NCBI GenBank assembly: GCA_963580285.1
Contig: OY757017.1
Coordinates: forward strand, 12,784,538 to 12,848,537
Direction of reading: 5' to 3'
DNA from: Lucinisca nassula
Taxonomy: Eukaryota > Mollusca > Bivalvia > Lucinida > Lucinidae
DNA: 64,000 nt
Shown here in pieces: positions 1 to 10,735 of the stretch (position 1 is the stretch's first letter; each line of letters opens with the position of its first letter). Made by a program: the position numbers and the translations under genes. Below the pieces are notes generated by a model. The model made no database searches. It saw nothing but the letters and a program-made list of their open reading frames with translations, and had not been told where the DNA came from.

Positions 1-2299
1 TGGCAAAGTGTGTTTGCATTGTTGTTTTACATATTTCATCTGATCCAGGATTTCCAATACAGGTCCATCCCAATGGCGTCAATCTTGCGATCGGCTCTTC
101 AGGCCGACCCCTGACTTCCTGAATTGCGCAATGGAGATCTGCGCAATCCAGGCCTATAAGAACATCAACGACTGGTCTCTTAGCAATACTTGGGAATCTG
201 ATATGCCGTAGATGTGACCACCTTTGGGTGTACTCGGCCCAGTCGAAGGCAGACATAGTTCCTGTGACCCTTGTCGCCGTGTATGCTGTAACGCTCAGTT
301 TTACATCACCAGTTACACTTTCCAATTCCACATTAACCGGCCGTGTTTCGAACGTTTCCACCTGTCCGTTCAAAACATTGACTTTGGCTCTCTCTGTCTT
401 ACCTTGCAATCCAAGCTGAGCGGCTACATCAGAGTTAATGTACGTCTTAGTGCTCGCATCGTCCAGTAGGGCATTAACCTTAAGCGTTCGAACTCCATTC
501 TTCAATATGACTGGAACAGTCCGCAGTGCGATGAAATCTGCTGTAGAAACGTTGCTTGCCGTCATAGTGATCTGTTCCAAGCGTTTATTCCCCTCCAAGC
601 CGGAAGTGATCTGCGTACCGGATGCTCGATCCAATGCCATGTCCGTTCTGTTTTGATCAATCAATTTCGGTTTAGTTTCTGGTGACGTTCGATGCAACAA
701 TCTGTGATGCAGTTCTTTGCATCCATTCAGGCCACACTGACGGCTTCTTGGGCATGTTTTGCCGCAATGTCCCCCTGCCAAACACCGGAAACATAGTTGA
801 CAACGCTTAGCAACTTCCCACTTTTCAGAAATACCTTTTTGTTTGAACGCCTGGCATGTCCAAACCCGATGGTCTGCTCCACAAACTTGACAGCACTGTG
901 TCTTCTTGGCGTGATTATCTGCATTATTTCCAAAGAAGGTTCGTGTATATCTTTGTCCCGGCCTCGGTGGTGTTGTCTGTGCATCTGATACCCTACCTGT
1001 CACACCATGGACGGTCTCAGAAGCGACTGTTAAGAATTCTGATTCTTGAATAACCCACTTCCGTAATGTTACTACAGACTGGGTCACATTGTTGTCAAAT
1101 ACCCATCGATGGTAGCTCGCTAGCATAGACTGTGGCAATTTCCGTTGTAACATTGAGTATAAGAAACCGCTTCTGAGCTCGTGATGCTGATTTGTTTCTC
1201 TCAGATTTATAATTGCTATATCAAGCAGATCAGCGAATTGTTCAAGGTCCTTGGCATTTCCGGTTCGAATTTGTCGGAAGTTCTCCAATTCCTCTATATA
1301 AATGGCTATTTGGCGACGCATACCTCCGAATTTTCTTTCCAGCCGTTCTTTGGCGGCCTCATATGCCGCTCCTGAATGTCCTAGGTTTTCGATCGTCTTG
1401 AGAGCGTCTCCCGCTAAGTACTGCCGTAGCTGTAGCAATTTGTATTCTCCAGTAGCTGGCGCGCTGTCGATGCACGCAAGAAATGCCGCTTTCCAGCTCT
1501 GGTATGTCCTTTTGTCACCAGAGAATATAGGGATCTGCACCCGTTTTAATTGGCGCCAAAGGTCCTGTCCGATAGAGGGACTCTCGCAGCTAAATGTTTG
1601 CACAGATGGTTCTCCGTGGAATTGATCACGTGGTTCAAATGATGCGGCGTGTGCATTCATGATAGAATCAGTGTGCCTCGTCTCTTGGGCTTTGTTCATG
1701 CTCGAATTACCAGTTTCGTTTGAGAGAGTTGCATACTGTCTCTTTTCGATAGGCATTGGAACTGGGTCATTATTTTGTCTAAATTCTTGTGAAATGGTTA
1801 CCTCACGTGATTCCTGCAGCGGTTCGGTCGACACGTAATCTGATTTATAAATCTCTGACCTTTCATTTCCAATGTTCAATCCACGTTGAATGTCGATTGT
1901 AAGCATTTCTGCGGATGATGAATTTGTCGTGTTAACTTTCCGTGATTCCAAGAAATCTCGGGTTGATTTTGACACTGCGTCATAGTCCTCTTCTATCCGT
2001 AACATCTCGTCGACAATGCGTTCACACTTTTTGTGTTCTTTCTGTCTGGTATAGAAATTCGAGAAGTTTTCTAATATATCTAATACGATCTCCAAACAGC
2101 TTTCCAATTTCTTGCGGGCCTCGAGAACTGCAAGACGGCTGTCCGTATCCTGCTCTCCTAACAATAATAACAGTCTATTCTGCGACCGAGTAAAGTTAGA
2201 TTTCGCCCGAGCTTTATCCTTTTTAAATCCATTTTCTATCTCCGTAAGGTCGACGTTGCCGTTCTCTATTGTCTCCCTAGTTTCAGATGACGCCATCAT
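1..2299 (-). CDS. BEL/Pao retrotransposon gag-protease polyprotein, 5' part, runs off the window edge
   Basis: I translated the minus strand from the ATG at 2299 and found no stop through position 1, so about 766 codons are open and the gene continues outside the window. In order: a charged N-terminal region; a DUF1759-type Pao gag domain at roughly plus positions 1130-1560 (contains FSGDKRTYQSWKAAFL and FGGMRRQIAIYIEEL); two Cys/His zinc knuckles at about 690-900; and a DUF1758-type aspartic protease at about 150-540, with ALLDDASTKTYIN as the catalytic-site region. Together these are diagnostic of BEL/Pao elements. The reverse transcriptase, RNase H and integrase would lie beyond the left edge. 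The frame is also open upstream of this ATG as far as the primer-binding region, but this is its first ATG. Lack of stops suggests a young, possibly active copy. It encodes the particle proteins and the polyprotein-processing enzyme of the element. Confidence 0.9.
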   Translation of the reverse strand, partial: MMASSETRETIENGNVDLTEIENGFKKDKARAKSNFTRSQNRLLLLLGEQDTDSRLAVLEARKKLESCLEIVLDILENFSNFYTRQKEHKKCERIVDEMLRIEEDYDAVSKSTRDFLESRKVNTTNSSSAEMLTIDIQRGLNIGNERSEIYKSDYVSTEPLQESREVTISQEFRQNNDPVPMPIEKRQYATLSNETGNSSMNKAQETRHTDSIMNAHAASFEPRDQFHGEPSVQTFSCESPSIGQDLWRQLKRVQIPIFSGDKRTYQSWKAAFLACIDSAPATGEYKLLQLRQYLAGDALKTIENLGHSGAAYEAAKERLERKFGGMRRQIAIYIEELENFRQIRTGNAKDLEQFADLLDIAIINLRETNQHHELRSGFLYSMLQRKLPQSMLASYHRWVFDNNVTQSVVTLRKWVIQESEFLTVASETVHGVTGRVSDAQTTPPRPGQRYTRTFFGNNADNHAKKTQCCQVCGADHRVWTCQAFKQKGISEKWEVAKRCQLCFRCLAGGHCGKTCPRSRQCGLNGCKELHHRLLHRTSPETKPKLIDQNRTDMALDRASGTQITSGLEGNKRLEQITMTASNVSTADFIALRTVPVILKNGVRTLKVNALLDDASTKTYINSDVAAQLGLQGKTERAKVNVLNGQVETFETRPVNVELESVTGDVKLSVTAYTATRVTGTMSAFDWAEYTQRWSHLRHIRFPSIAKRPVVDVLIGLDCADLHCAIQEVRGRPEEPIARLTPLGWTCIGNPGSDEICKTTMQTHFA

Positions 2300-2359
2300 A
2301 ATTGTATCTAATTTCTGTCGATTTCCGATGAATAACCTCGCTCTGCTACCAGATTTGGT

Positions 2360-2600
2360 GTGACGATTTTCCCGATTATGGAAATAACACCAAAGTAATG
2401 AAATCAATTGCTGAAAACGATTTATTAACGAATGCTACACTGTTTGTAGCCCTTACGATTTTCCGTGACGATCTCTTAACAACTTATCTAATTTCCTGGC
2501 AACCGACGTTTCTTACGTTGCTATCTAACGTCACAACACATGTGACGTCGCGTAATAAACCAATTATCTGAAATAACGTTATAAAAGAACCGTATGTTAT
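2360..2600 (-). mobile_element. BEL/Pao 5' LTR (outer border approximate)
   Basis: On the minus strand this lies just upstream of the gag-pro gene. The inner end is CGTCACA at 2360-2366. It is followed by TGGTAGCAGAGCG at about 2341-2353, a typical primer-binding position for this group. An AATAAA signal is at 2421-2426, and a TTTTATAA TATA-like box is at about 2578-2586 (both minus strand). Because the TATA box should lie inside the LTR, the outer border is probably beyond 2590. Without the second LTR I cannot fix it. Confidence 0.6.
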
Positions 2601-2954
2601 GAAATCAGTTTAGTCTTCATATTATCTTCTTTCCATGGGGTTTAAAATGTTGGGTAATTGTACCGAGTCCTGATCATAGCCTTTACTTCTATTGTACAGG
2701 GTTATACATTATTTTTATAGAAGTGAAGGCAATGATTTGTTCAGTCCATATGAAGCCCCCACCCGCCTTCTAACACATAAGTTGTGATTACTCGTTAGAA
2801 CCAGCTTGGTGTCCTAATGAGTGCCCACAATCGATGTTTGTAGCAGAAATATACAAAAATATCGCATTTTTTCTTCAGAAAATTGATATTCTACATGTAG
2901 TTTTATTTACGAATTTATTTTTTTAGGTAGTTTTCAATATTTCTGTAAAAATAA
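2601..2954. other. intergenic, only a degenerate hairpin remnant
   Basis: No coding signal. A half-decayed copy of the CTCGTTAGAACC hairpin family is at about 2779-2830 (left arm recognisable, right arm changed). Confidence 0.4.
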
Positions 2955-3051
2955 ACCAGAGGGCCCAATGGCCCTACATCACTCACCTGTGTACCAGAAA
3001 ATCATTAGTCTAGGAGACCACTTGACATTGCTACATACTAAATATCTAAGC

Positions 3052-3230
3052 TCAGGCAAAGCGGTGTTCATGCTTATAAACCCTACTGGTTTCATTGGGC
3101 GACAGGGCTTGAGATGTAATTTCATCTCAATGTCTGGTAAAAGTCCCACAAAATTGGAAGAGACATCTCCAAAATGACCTATACAGTGTTGACGGGGATG
3201 TAAAACCTCGAATCAAACAAAATCTGTGCC
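3052..3230 (+). repeat. SINE-B fragment (5'-truncated)
   Basis: Matches the 3' two thirds of the SINE-B family, ending in GTTGACGGGGATGTAAAACC and a short CAAAC tail. Diverged from the other copies. Confidence 0.7.
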
Positions 3231-3868
3231 TTATGGTTTTGGAGAAAAGGATTTTTTTTAAGTTTTTTCCAGTATAAGTCTATAGGAGCTAATGAGCCCT
3301 GGGGCTTGGCCAATTTTGACCCAAAGGGCATGGTTGGCAGGATTTATGTAGGTGACCGTTTTGTGTTGCTATATACTAAATATCTAAGGTCTGTACTTCA
3401 TGGTTTCAAAGAAGATGGTTGAAGCTTTTTTCCATTATAAGTTTGTTGGAGTTAAGGGGCCACAGGATTTGGACCCCAGGGGCATGATTGGCAGGATTCA
3501 TGAAGGCGACCACTGGACATTGCTACATGCTAAATACCTAAGCTCTGGGACTTATGGTTTCAGAGAAGAAGATTTATGAAGATTTTTTTCCCCATTTTAA
3601 GTTGGGTTTTTTTTTTGTTGTTTTTTTTTTTTTTTTCATTATTAGGGCCCTGTGTTTTCATTGAAGACGATTTTTGAAGTTTCTCCAATTGTAAGTCTAT
3701 GGAAGCTAAAGAGCCCTGGGGTAGGGCCAATTTGGATCCCAGGGGCATAACTGGCAGAATTTATGTAGGGGGCCACTTGACGTTGCTACATACTAAAAAT
3801 CTAAGCTCTGGGCCTTATGGTTTCATAGAAGGAGATTTTTTAAAAAAAAATTCCATTATAAGTCTATT

Positions 3869-4103
3869 ACGGGCCTCCGTGGCCTAGTGGTTAAGAGCGC
3901 TGACTCTTGATCATTAGGTCTCTCACTGCTGTGGTTCGAGCCTCGCTCGGGTCACATGTGAGATGCAAAGTTCTGCGACGGAAGGTCTGGTGGTTTTTCT
4001 CCGGGTACTCCGATTTTTGCCCACCTGTGATTAACGATCGGCTCGATATGAGTGAAATAATCTTGAAAGGGCCATAAAACCAAAAACAAAAAACAACAAA
4101 AAA
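3869..4103 (+). mobile_element. SINE-A, tRNA-derived SINE with 14-bp target duplication
   Basis: Starts GGGCCTCCGTGGCCTAGTGG, a tRNA-like head with box A. Box B is GGTTCGAGCCTC. It ends GAAATAATCTTGAAAGGGCC plus an A-rich tail. It is flanked by the perfect duplication ATTATAAGTCTATT (3855-3868 and 4104-4117), showing retroposition into a unit of the tandem-repeat element. Confidence 0.93.
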
Positions 4104-4896
4104 ATTATAAGTCTATTGGAGGTGATGAGCTCGGGGGTGGCCAATTTTCACCCCAGGGGTAGGGTTAGCAGGACTTATGTAGCTGGCTATTATATGTTGC
4201 AAGATACTAAATATCTAAGTTCTGTGCTTCACAGTTTCTGAAAAAAAGATTTTTGAAGCTTTTTTCCATTATGAGTCTATGGGAGCTAAGGGGCCCTGGG
4301 GTGTGGCCCATTTGGACCCCACAGTCATGATTGGCAGGATTTATGTAGGTGACCACTTGCTATTGCTACATGCTAAATATCTAGGCTCTGGGCCCTGTGG
4401 TTTCCCAGAAGAAGATTTTTGAAGATTTTTTTTCATTATGAGTCTATAGGAGCTAAGGGGCCCCGGGGTGTGGCCCTTTTGGACCCCAGGGGCATGATTG
4501 GCAGGAATTATGTAGGTGACCACTTGCCGTTGCTACATGCTAAATATCTAAGCTCTGGGCCCTGTGGTTTCACAGAAGAAGATTTTTTAAGCTTTTCCAT
4601 TATGAGTCTATGGGAGCGAAGGGGCCCGGGGGCGTGGCCCATTTGGAACCCAGGGGCATGATTGGCAGGAATTATGTAGGTGACCAATTGTCGTTGCTAC
4701 ATGCTAAATATCTAAACTCTGGGCCCTGTGGTTTCAGAGAAGACATTTTGATTTTTTTCCCATTGTAAGCCTATGGGAGCTAAGGGGCCCCGGGGCCATC
4801 CCCGGGGCATGGCCCATTTGGACCCTAGGGGCATGATTGGCAGGATTTATGTAGGTGACCACTTGCCGTTGCTAAATGCCAAATACCTCAGCTCTG

Positions 4897-5172
4897 TTTG
4901 TTTGATTTGAGGTTTAACGTCCCCGTCAACACTGTAAAGGTCATTTTGGAGACGTTGCTTCCAATTTTGTGGGACTTTTACCCGACATTGAGATGAAATG
5001 ACATCTCAAGACCTGTCGCCCAATGAAACCAATAGGGTTTATTAGCATGGACGGTCCGCCTCGCACCGCGGTTCCTGGACAGGCTTACATGTAGATCCTC
5101 TAAGCTGTTTACCAGTACTAGTGTGCGGACCAGATTCAGCTCTGCGTGGAAGTATCATGCAGCCCATATATT
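4897..5172 (-). mobile_element. SINE-B copy inside the tandem-repeat element
   Basis: A family member of about 280-300 bp whose 3' end (minus strand) is GACGGGGACGTTAAACCTC followed by CAAAC repeats. Flanked by the 9-bp direct repeat TCAGCTCTG (4888-4896, 5173-5181). No clear tRNA head. Confidence 0.9.
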
Positions 5173-6305
5173 TCAGCTCTGGGCCCTGTGGTTTCAGAGA
5201 AGAAGATTTTTGAAGTTTTTTCCATTATGAGTCTATAGGAGCTAAAGGGCCCCGGGGCGTGGCCTGTTTGGAGCTCAGGGGCATGAGTGGCAGGAATTAT
5301 GTAGGTTACCTATTGCCGTTGCTGCATGCTAAATATCTAAGCTCTGGGCCCTGTGGTTTCCGAGAAGAAGATTTTTGAAGCTTTTTGTTCCATTATGAGT
5401 TTATGGGAGCGAAAGGGCCCCGGGGCATCGCCCATTTGGAACCCAGGGGCATGATGGGCAGGAATTATGTAGGTGACCACTGGCCGTTGCTACATGCTAA
5501 ATATCTAAGCTCTAGGCCCTGTGGTTTCAGAGAAGAAGATTTTTGAAGCTTTTTTTCCATTATGAGTCTATGGGAGCTAAGGGGCCACTGGGGTGTGGCC
5601 GATTTGGACCCCAGGGGCATGATTGGCAGGAATTATGTAGGTGACCACTTGCCGTTGCTACATGCCAAATATCTCAGCTCTGGGCCATGTGGTTTCAGAG
5701 AAGAAGATTTTTGAAGCTTTTTTCCATTATGAGTCTATAGGAGCTAATGGGCCCCGGGGCGTGGCCCGTTTGGTCCCCAGGGGCATGATTGGCAGGAATT
5801 ATGTAGGTGACCACTTGCTGTTGCTACATGCTAAATATCTAAGCTCTGGGCCCTGTGGTTTCAGAGAAGAAGATTTTTGAAGCTTTTCCATTATGAGTCT
5901 ATGGGAGCGAAGGGGCCCGGGGGCGTGGCCAATTTGGACCCCAGGGTCATGATTGGCAGGAATTATGTAGGTGACCACTGGCCGTTAATACATGCTAAAT
6001 ATCTAAGCTCTGGGCCCTTTGGTTTCAGAGAAGACATTTTGATTTTTTTCCCATTGTAAGCCTATGGGAGCTATATGTTGCCATGGCAACCAGAATTCCA
6101 ATCTGATCAGCCCAAAAACCTTATGCAGCCTTTCCCCCTACCTGATGATGCTTCTCATGAAATTTGATCAAGATTGACCATGGGGTATTAGAGATATACT
6201 TATTTGAAATTGTTTACGGACGCATGGACGCACGCACACACACACACGACGGACAAAAAGTGATCACAAAAGCTCACCTTGTCACTACGTGACAGGTGAG
6301 CTAAC

Positions 6306-7340
6306 AATAAATAAAACATTAGCAATAACATCAAAGATTAAATATTCTATCAGTCCCGACACCTTGCCGTATCATCTTTGCAGAGACACACTTGAGACTA
6401 TTCATTAGGTGTGAAAAGTATTATCAGACGAAAAGGATTAAGCAAACAATAACGTAATCAGTAAACAAGTGGCCATTTGCATGCATAGATATCAGCTATT
6501 AGTAACTGACGGGCATAAATGAGATAATTAAACTATATACTTGTATTCGGTACCTTTCATTAAGCTAACACATCCGTGTGATATAGGATATTTTTCAAAC
6601 CTCAAAAAAGGCAATTTTTCTGATGAAAATTTGTTTTAATGTTCTTACATGTATTTTAACTCCAAACGTAGCTTTTGGATGCTTGTTAGAACCGCCTCAT
6701 TGAGGCGGTTCTAACGAGTACCCACAACATTGTGTCTTCGAGCAGAAATAAGGAAAATAATGTTTACTCCCGTAAAACCCAGTTTTCTCTATATAAATTG
6801 GGGGGTTTAGGGGGTCTTTATTTCACGGACTTGTTCATGTGATGCATCCTAAGATCGGAATAAATCGATGGATAGGTTACTTGACATTTTTTTTTTTAAT
6901 AATTACGAACAAAAAAAAAAAAAAAATACAAAATGATAAAATGTACCCTAAGATACAAGGTTTTGGTTTTTAACTTTGAAGCAAAACAACTATTTGATAA
7001 AACACAAACTCAAAACTACAGAACAGATAATACCATTTTATCTCTATAACTTTTCATGTTATAAATGCCGTAGATGGTATGACAATTAACAATAAAGACA
7101 ATAGATAAGTAAGTGTCTTGGGGTGTTTATTACATTGCCAAATTGCATTCAATGAGAGCTACCAGAGTATATACAGTGCTTTATGTGACTGTTTTAGGAC
7201 GTAAACAGCATCTCAATTTTGTTTATTAAATAATTTTAAATACTTTTAGGTATTGAAAAGCCTTCTAAAACTCTTTAGGAAATAAATAAACAAAAATTTT
7301 GGTGTCTTTGGGTGTCTTGTGGTGTCTTGGGGCTTTCAGA
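6306..7340. other. AT-rich intergenic sequence with one hairpin repeat
   Basis: No gene seen. Contains A and T homopolymers at about 6890-6926 and the hairpin listed at 6675-6745. Confidence 0.5.
6675..6745. repeat. FB1 hairpin (GTTAGAACCGCCTC foldback)
   Basis: GTTAGAACCGCCTC is followed after ATT by GAGGCGGTTCTAAC, a perfect 14-bp core stem. The flanking GTACCCACAA is shared with the other family copies. Confidence 0.85.
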
Positions 7341-7346
7341 CTGACC

Positions 7347-7634
7347 GTTCTTTTTCCAAGCCTGTGACATTTGGTGGCCAGTGTGGGGGCAGCATCGCGT
7401 CTGAGGGCACAAAAGAGAATGAAAATAAGTCTCGCAGCCCGACTGGATAGGACTTAGAGATTCGGAACAAATCTCATGAGAAGAGATTCGGGACGAATCT
7501 AATTAAGCAGGGGGGAAATGTAGCAGGTCGACCGTGTGGCTTGGTAGCTCAGTTGGTAGAGTGTTCCCACGGTATGCGAAAGGCCCTGGGTTCGAGTCCT
7601 GGTCGAGTCATGTTCTTTTTCCAACCCTGTGACA
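7347..7634 (+). mobile_element. very small LTR-type element (TRIM-like) with a tRNA-like LTR
   Basis: Layout seen: a 23-bp remnant of the left LTR (7347-7369) ending CCTGTGACA; TTTGGTGGCC, a TGG-type primer-binding site (TGG from 7372); a non-coding internal part of about 140 bp; a polypurine tract AGGGGGGAAA; then a 116-bp right LTR (7519-7634) opening TGTAGCAGG and closing CCTGTGACA, so with TG...CA ends. The last 24 or so bases of the right LTR repeat the left remnant with one change. The left LTR is truncated. There is no coding capacity, so it would depend on another element's enzymes. Confidence 0.55.
7537..7610 (+). tRNA. tRNA-like sequence forming most of the LTR (not a confident gene)
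   Basis: 74 bp that fold as a cloverleaf. Acceptor TGGCTTG pairs with CGAGTCA using G-U pairs. The D arm is TAGCTCAGTTGGTAGAG, and the T arm CTGGG/CCTGG encloses TTCGAGT. The anticodon stem has one mismatch and position 33 is C rather than T, which argues against a working tRNA. Box A and box B look intact, so a Pol III promoter is plausible. Confidence 0.4.
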
Positions 7635-7654
7635 TTTTTTAAAAAAATCCTATC

Positions 7655-7732
7655 CACCTTTACCCGGCTGGGGATCGAACCCCGTCCCACGGAGTGTCAG
7701 GCCAACACTCTACCGCGTCGCTATAAAAGCCG
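7655..7732 (-). repeat. second tRNA-like head, opposite strand
   Basis: The minus strand reads TAGCGACGCGGTAGAGTG (box A) and GGTTCGATCCC (box B). The acceptor does not pair, so this is a SINE head or relic rather than a tRNA gene. Next to it a CGCTATAAAAGC segment is duplicated. Confidence 0.55.
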
Positions 7733-8159
7733 CTATAAAAGCCGGCTTGTACCGCAAGGCAGTACAAGTGTGCTATATACCTCTACCCTGTGACAAGAGC
7801 ATTTACCAACAAGAGAGGATTAGCTTGAATAATATTTCAGTGAATGTTCTTGTCTGCAAATAGGGGGACCCCTGTAGACTGATTCTTTTTTTCGTCTGTT
7901 ATTTGGAAATAGGAAATATTGGGAAAAGCAATAACAAACAACTATAAACAGTCTTTATTTTTTTCTTTTCATAAACCCTGCTAAAAATTAAGTAGTTATA
8001 TGCAACATATATAACAAGGTGGCGAATCCTCCAAAGGCAAAAATTGAAAAAATGGCGAACCCTCTTACAGAGGTGGCGAAACCTCTGGTGGCGAACATGC
8101 AAAGTGGCGAATCTTCTGACATCAATTGGAATACTTGGAAAATTAAAATGGAAGTCTCT

Positions 8160-8371
8160 CTCTCCTATTACAGCTACTCGCTCACATCTGAGCATTACGG
8201 GCAGGATTTCCTGGGTGGTAACCAGTACTTTTTTTTTATTATTTTATTTTTTTTTAAGCAATGTGGATGAAGTGCCTTGCTCAAGGGCACAACACTTTGG
8301 TCAGCGTGAGGCTTGAACCCGGAACCTCACGATCACAAATCCGATGCGCTACCACTGCACCAAAGCGCTCC
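8160..8371 (-). mobile_element. SINE-D copy
   Basis: The minus strand begins GAGCGCTTTGGTGCAGTGG (tRNA-like head), then GTTCGAGCCTCA-type box B and a body containing AAGGCACTTCATCC. Same family as the copy at 15291. Confidence 0.85.
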
Positions 8372-8860
8372 ACATCTCCCAAGAAAAGGAGGATGAAATA
8401 ATACTCAGTCAGTCTGTAAACCTAACCACACTTTTCATGGGTATTATACCAGTATAAGACACATTCTATCTTATCTATCTTCTGATACTGCGTCGGTCAT
8501 ATTTGACCATTACCGCAGGTGTATATCACTAGTAACTGACAACTACCCTTGCTAACTTTTTTTTGTATAAAGTTTGTACTTGTTCCACTGAAAACAAGAA
8601 CAAAAGACAGAGAAATACGGCAACTAAAACTTTAAAAGGAGAAGAATCGAGCTGCTTTGATTTAATAAATTTATATAACTGTCATTTTTCGTAAACCCTT
8701 ATTAAAAGCGTATACTTGCATGTAAAAAGTATAAAAACAGATGTTTCGCAAACAATCATCAATCAATTTAGCAGCTTTCAGTTTACTTCCGTTTGCGTTT
8801 TGAAACGAGGCTGACAGAAGTGAGCTTACCGAACCGGGAGCCTGCAACAGGATTACGTGC
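8372..8860. other. intergenic, nothing recognised
   Basis: No coding signal, RNA gene or repeat that I could support. Confidence 0.5.
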
Positions 8861-9105
8861 CGGTAGGTATAACGATATACCTAATTACAGTAATGATGCG
8901 TAATATGGCGTAATGATGCGTAATGTAGCGTAATGATGCCTAAAATGGCGTAATGATGCCTGAAAAGCATAATGATGCGTAATGTAGCCTATTTTATGAA
9001 TTTATTTACTCCAGAACAGATAAAAAAATTTCCCGCATCCTGATACCCACAGTCAATAGCCCAACTCCAAGTGAGGTTTTCGCGACCCATGGCGGAGATA
9101 AACTA

Positions 9106-9240
9106 ATAGAGTTTAGAATCGCCTCGTTGAGACGGTTCTAACGAGTACCTACAACCTATATATTGGTATAAGTTGTGTGCGCTCATTAGAACCGCCTCGT
9201 TGAGGCGGTTCTAACGAGTACCCACAACCTATGTCTTGGG
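9106..9240. repeat. two tandem FB1 hairpins
   Basis: Stem AGAATCGCCTC/GAGACGGTTCT at about 9115-9142, then TTAGAACCGCCTC/GAGGCGGTTCTAA at about 9186-9214, each followed by GAGTACC(T/C)ACAACCTAT. Confidence 0.8.
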
Positions 9241-9254
9241 CCTCCACTTTTTGC

Positions 9255-9400
9255 TGGTATCCTTTAACCCCAAAACCTTTTGGCAAACAGTGCATGCCGA
9301 GAACACTGTCTGAGCAGGGCCTCCACTGTTTTCTGGTATCCTTTAACCCAAAAACTTTTTGGCAAACAGTGCATGCCCAGAACACTGTCTGATCAGGATC
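9255..9400. repeat. FB2-type repeat, two tandem units
   Basis: TTTTTGGCAAACAGTGCATGCC occurs in two adjacent units about 80 bp apart, each followed by AGAACACTGTCTGA. It belongs to the same CAAACAGTG family as the hairpins near 19450, 31370 and 56920. Confidence 0.65.
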
Positions 9401-9934
9401 TAAGCCTGCCCAGGCAAAGCGAGAGGCTAAGAAATGGTCTGCTTCAGTTACAGCAACAAGACCTAGTCAGACCTCCACGCGACACAAGAGCGACGTCAGT
9501 CAAAATGAAGATTCACTATTCATACTGGAAATAATCCTTATGCATTTATCATGAACAAAACAAACACGTTCGCTCTTGTACGGTGCCAGCTGGAAACTAT
9601 GGATAATATATTATCTACAGGCTAACATGACAGGTCGCTTATTAATTGGGATGGTATCTCATTCGACATCAAATTATCTAAAAAAAAAAAAAAAAAAACA
9701 AGTTTCCTTTCGTAGCGAAAATCTTCCGTTCACGAAAGGAACCTTCCTTTCGTGAAAGGAAGGTTCCTTTCGCAGATCAATCCGTCTTCTTTTAGACATT
9801 TTGGAGTAACAAGTCTGTAACAAAGATAGGTGGTCATTTTCAGGCATAAATTGTTCATCTTTACGCGACATTACGCTACATTACGCATCATTACGCTACA
9901 TTACGCATCATTACTGTTTTAAGGAAGACCCTAG

Positions 9935-10250
9935 GTATAATATGCGAAATCAAGTTGATTTCGCGAAATCAGCCCGATTTAGCGAAATCAACTCATAAAA
10001 TCAACATTTTTAAAAACAGGCAAACAATTCTTATTGCATATTATCTAGAATGTTATTATACATTTATGAGCCAAGTTTTATGAGAAAATTTGAATATTTG
10101 GTATGTATTACATCGGGAATTCTATTCTGCCACTTGATTTCGCTGGTAATCACATGAAAGAATATCGGAACTGTTCGCCAGAAAATTTTCATTTGTAAGG
10201 TGGCAAATGTTCAATATAATTGAATCTGCATATTTCCGTGTTATTTATCA
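9935..10250 (-). repeat. GATTTCGC repeat, one end
   Basis: An inverted copy of the right end of the array at 20140-20880. It begins TAGGTATAATATGCGAAATC and has several GATTTCGC/GCGAAATC pairs. Confidence 0.7.
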
Positions 10251-10269
10251 TGGATGCGTTATCAAATTG

Positions 10270-10271
<2 letters not shown>

Positions 10272-10306
<35 letters not shown>
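10272..10306. repeat. (TTA)n microsatellite
   Basis: About 11 uninterrupted TTA units. Downstream at 10355-10440 is a GACAGACGGACGAACTGACT-type run. Confidence 0.9.
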
Positions 10307-10307
<1 letters not shown>

Positions 10308-10573
10308 TCTAATAAAAATGCATTAAATAAGCATTAATTTGACGGGTGCATCATCGGACAGACAGACGGACGAACTGACTGACTGACGAATGGACGGACG
10401 GCTAGATAGATAGATGGACGATAGACAGGAGTGAATAAACAGTGTGTTTGTTATTCACACAATCACAGATAATAACGTGTGAAAGTCCGTAAACCGCAGT
10501 TTGATTAAATTACTTGGCGAGTGTTCGTTAATCTCTTTACCTGCTGTGTGAAGTACAGAAAGATGTCTTTAAA

Positions 10574-10607
10574 AATTAAGAGAAGCTGACTGTAAGCATC
10601 GAGCATT
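10574..10607. repeat. 34-bp terminal repeat, left member
   Basis: AATTAAGAGAAGCTGACTGT and the next 14 bases recur as a perfect reverse complement at 18477-18510, 7.9 kb away. Confidence 0.85.
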
Positions 10608-10735
10608 ACATGGAAAGTCAAAATTTTTGATTTTCTTTATTTTTTGTACATAAGTAGCATTTCGCAAATGATGAAGATTGGTGAAAATTTTATTGGAATA
10701 TGTCAAGTAGTTTTCGAGATATTGATACAAATGCT

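Larger units (their letters stand above)
2955..6305 (+). mobile_element. tandem-repeat element with CTCACCTGT...ACAGGTGAG ends
   Basis: The body is about 14 imperfect copies of a roughly 167-bp unit. The phrase ATTATGTAGGTGACCAC recurs at about 4338, 4507, 4670, 4847, 5296, 5465, 5632, 5800 and 5965, with more divergent copies from 3343. The left end contains CTCACCTGT (2982-2990) and the right end the exact inverse ACAGGTGAG (6292-6300), after a short (AC)n and GGACGCACGCAC stretch. I read it as a non-autonomous mobile element carrying an internal minisatellite. There is no believable coding region: the open frames through the units are by-products of the repeat. Three SINE-derived sequences lie inside. 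Confidence 0.6.
8875..9915. repeat. inverted arrays of a TAATGATGCGTAATGTAGCG repeat
   Basis: The left array (about 8882-8998) repeats TAATGATGCG/TAATGTAGCG. The right array (about 9866-9915) repeats its inverse, ATTACGCTACATTACGCATC. They probably form the termini of one foldback element, inside which the FB1 and FB2 hairpins lie. GTAGGTATAACG-type outer sequence flanks both. Confidence 0.5.

Noticed and set aside
3869..4000. tRNA gene at the head of SINE-A (and other SINE heads)
   Set aside because: Box A and B are present but the cloverleaf is degenerate, and every copy has the SINE body, tail and, often, target duplications.
4419..6059. Repeated frames with GRNYVGDHLPLLHAKYLSSG
   Set aside because: Each unit of the 167-bp repeat opens the same short frame, but lengths and stops vary; no conserved protein.
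8882..8998. Short regularly spaced repeats, CRISPR-like at first sight
   Set aside because: No constant repeat with unique spacers; inverted copy nearby; eukaryotic setting.
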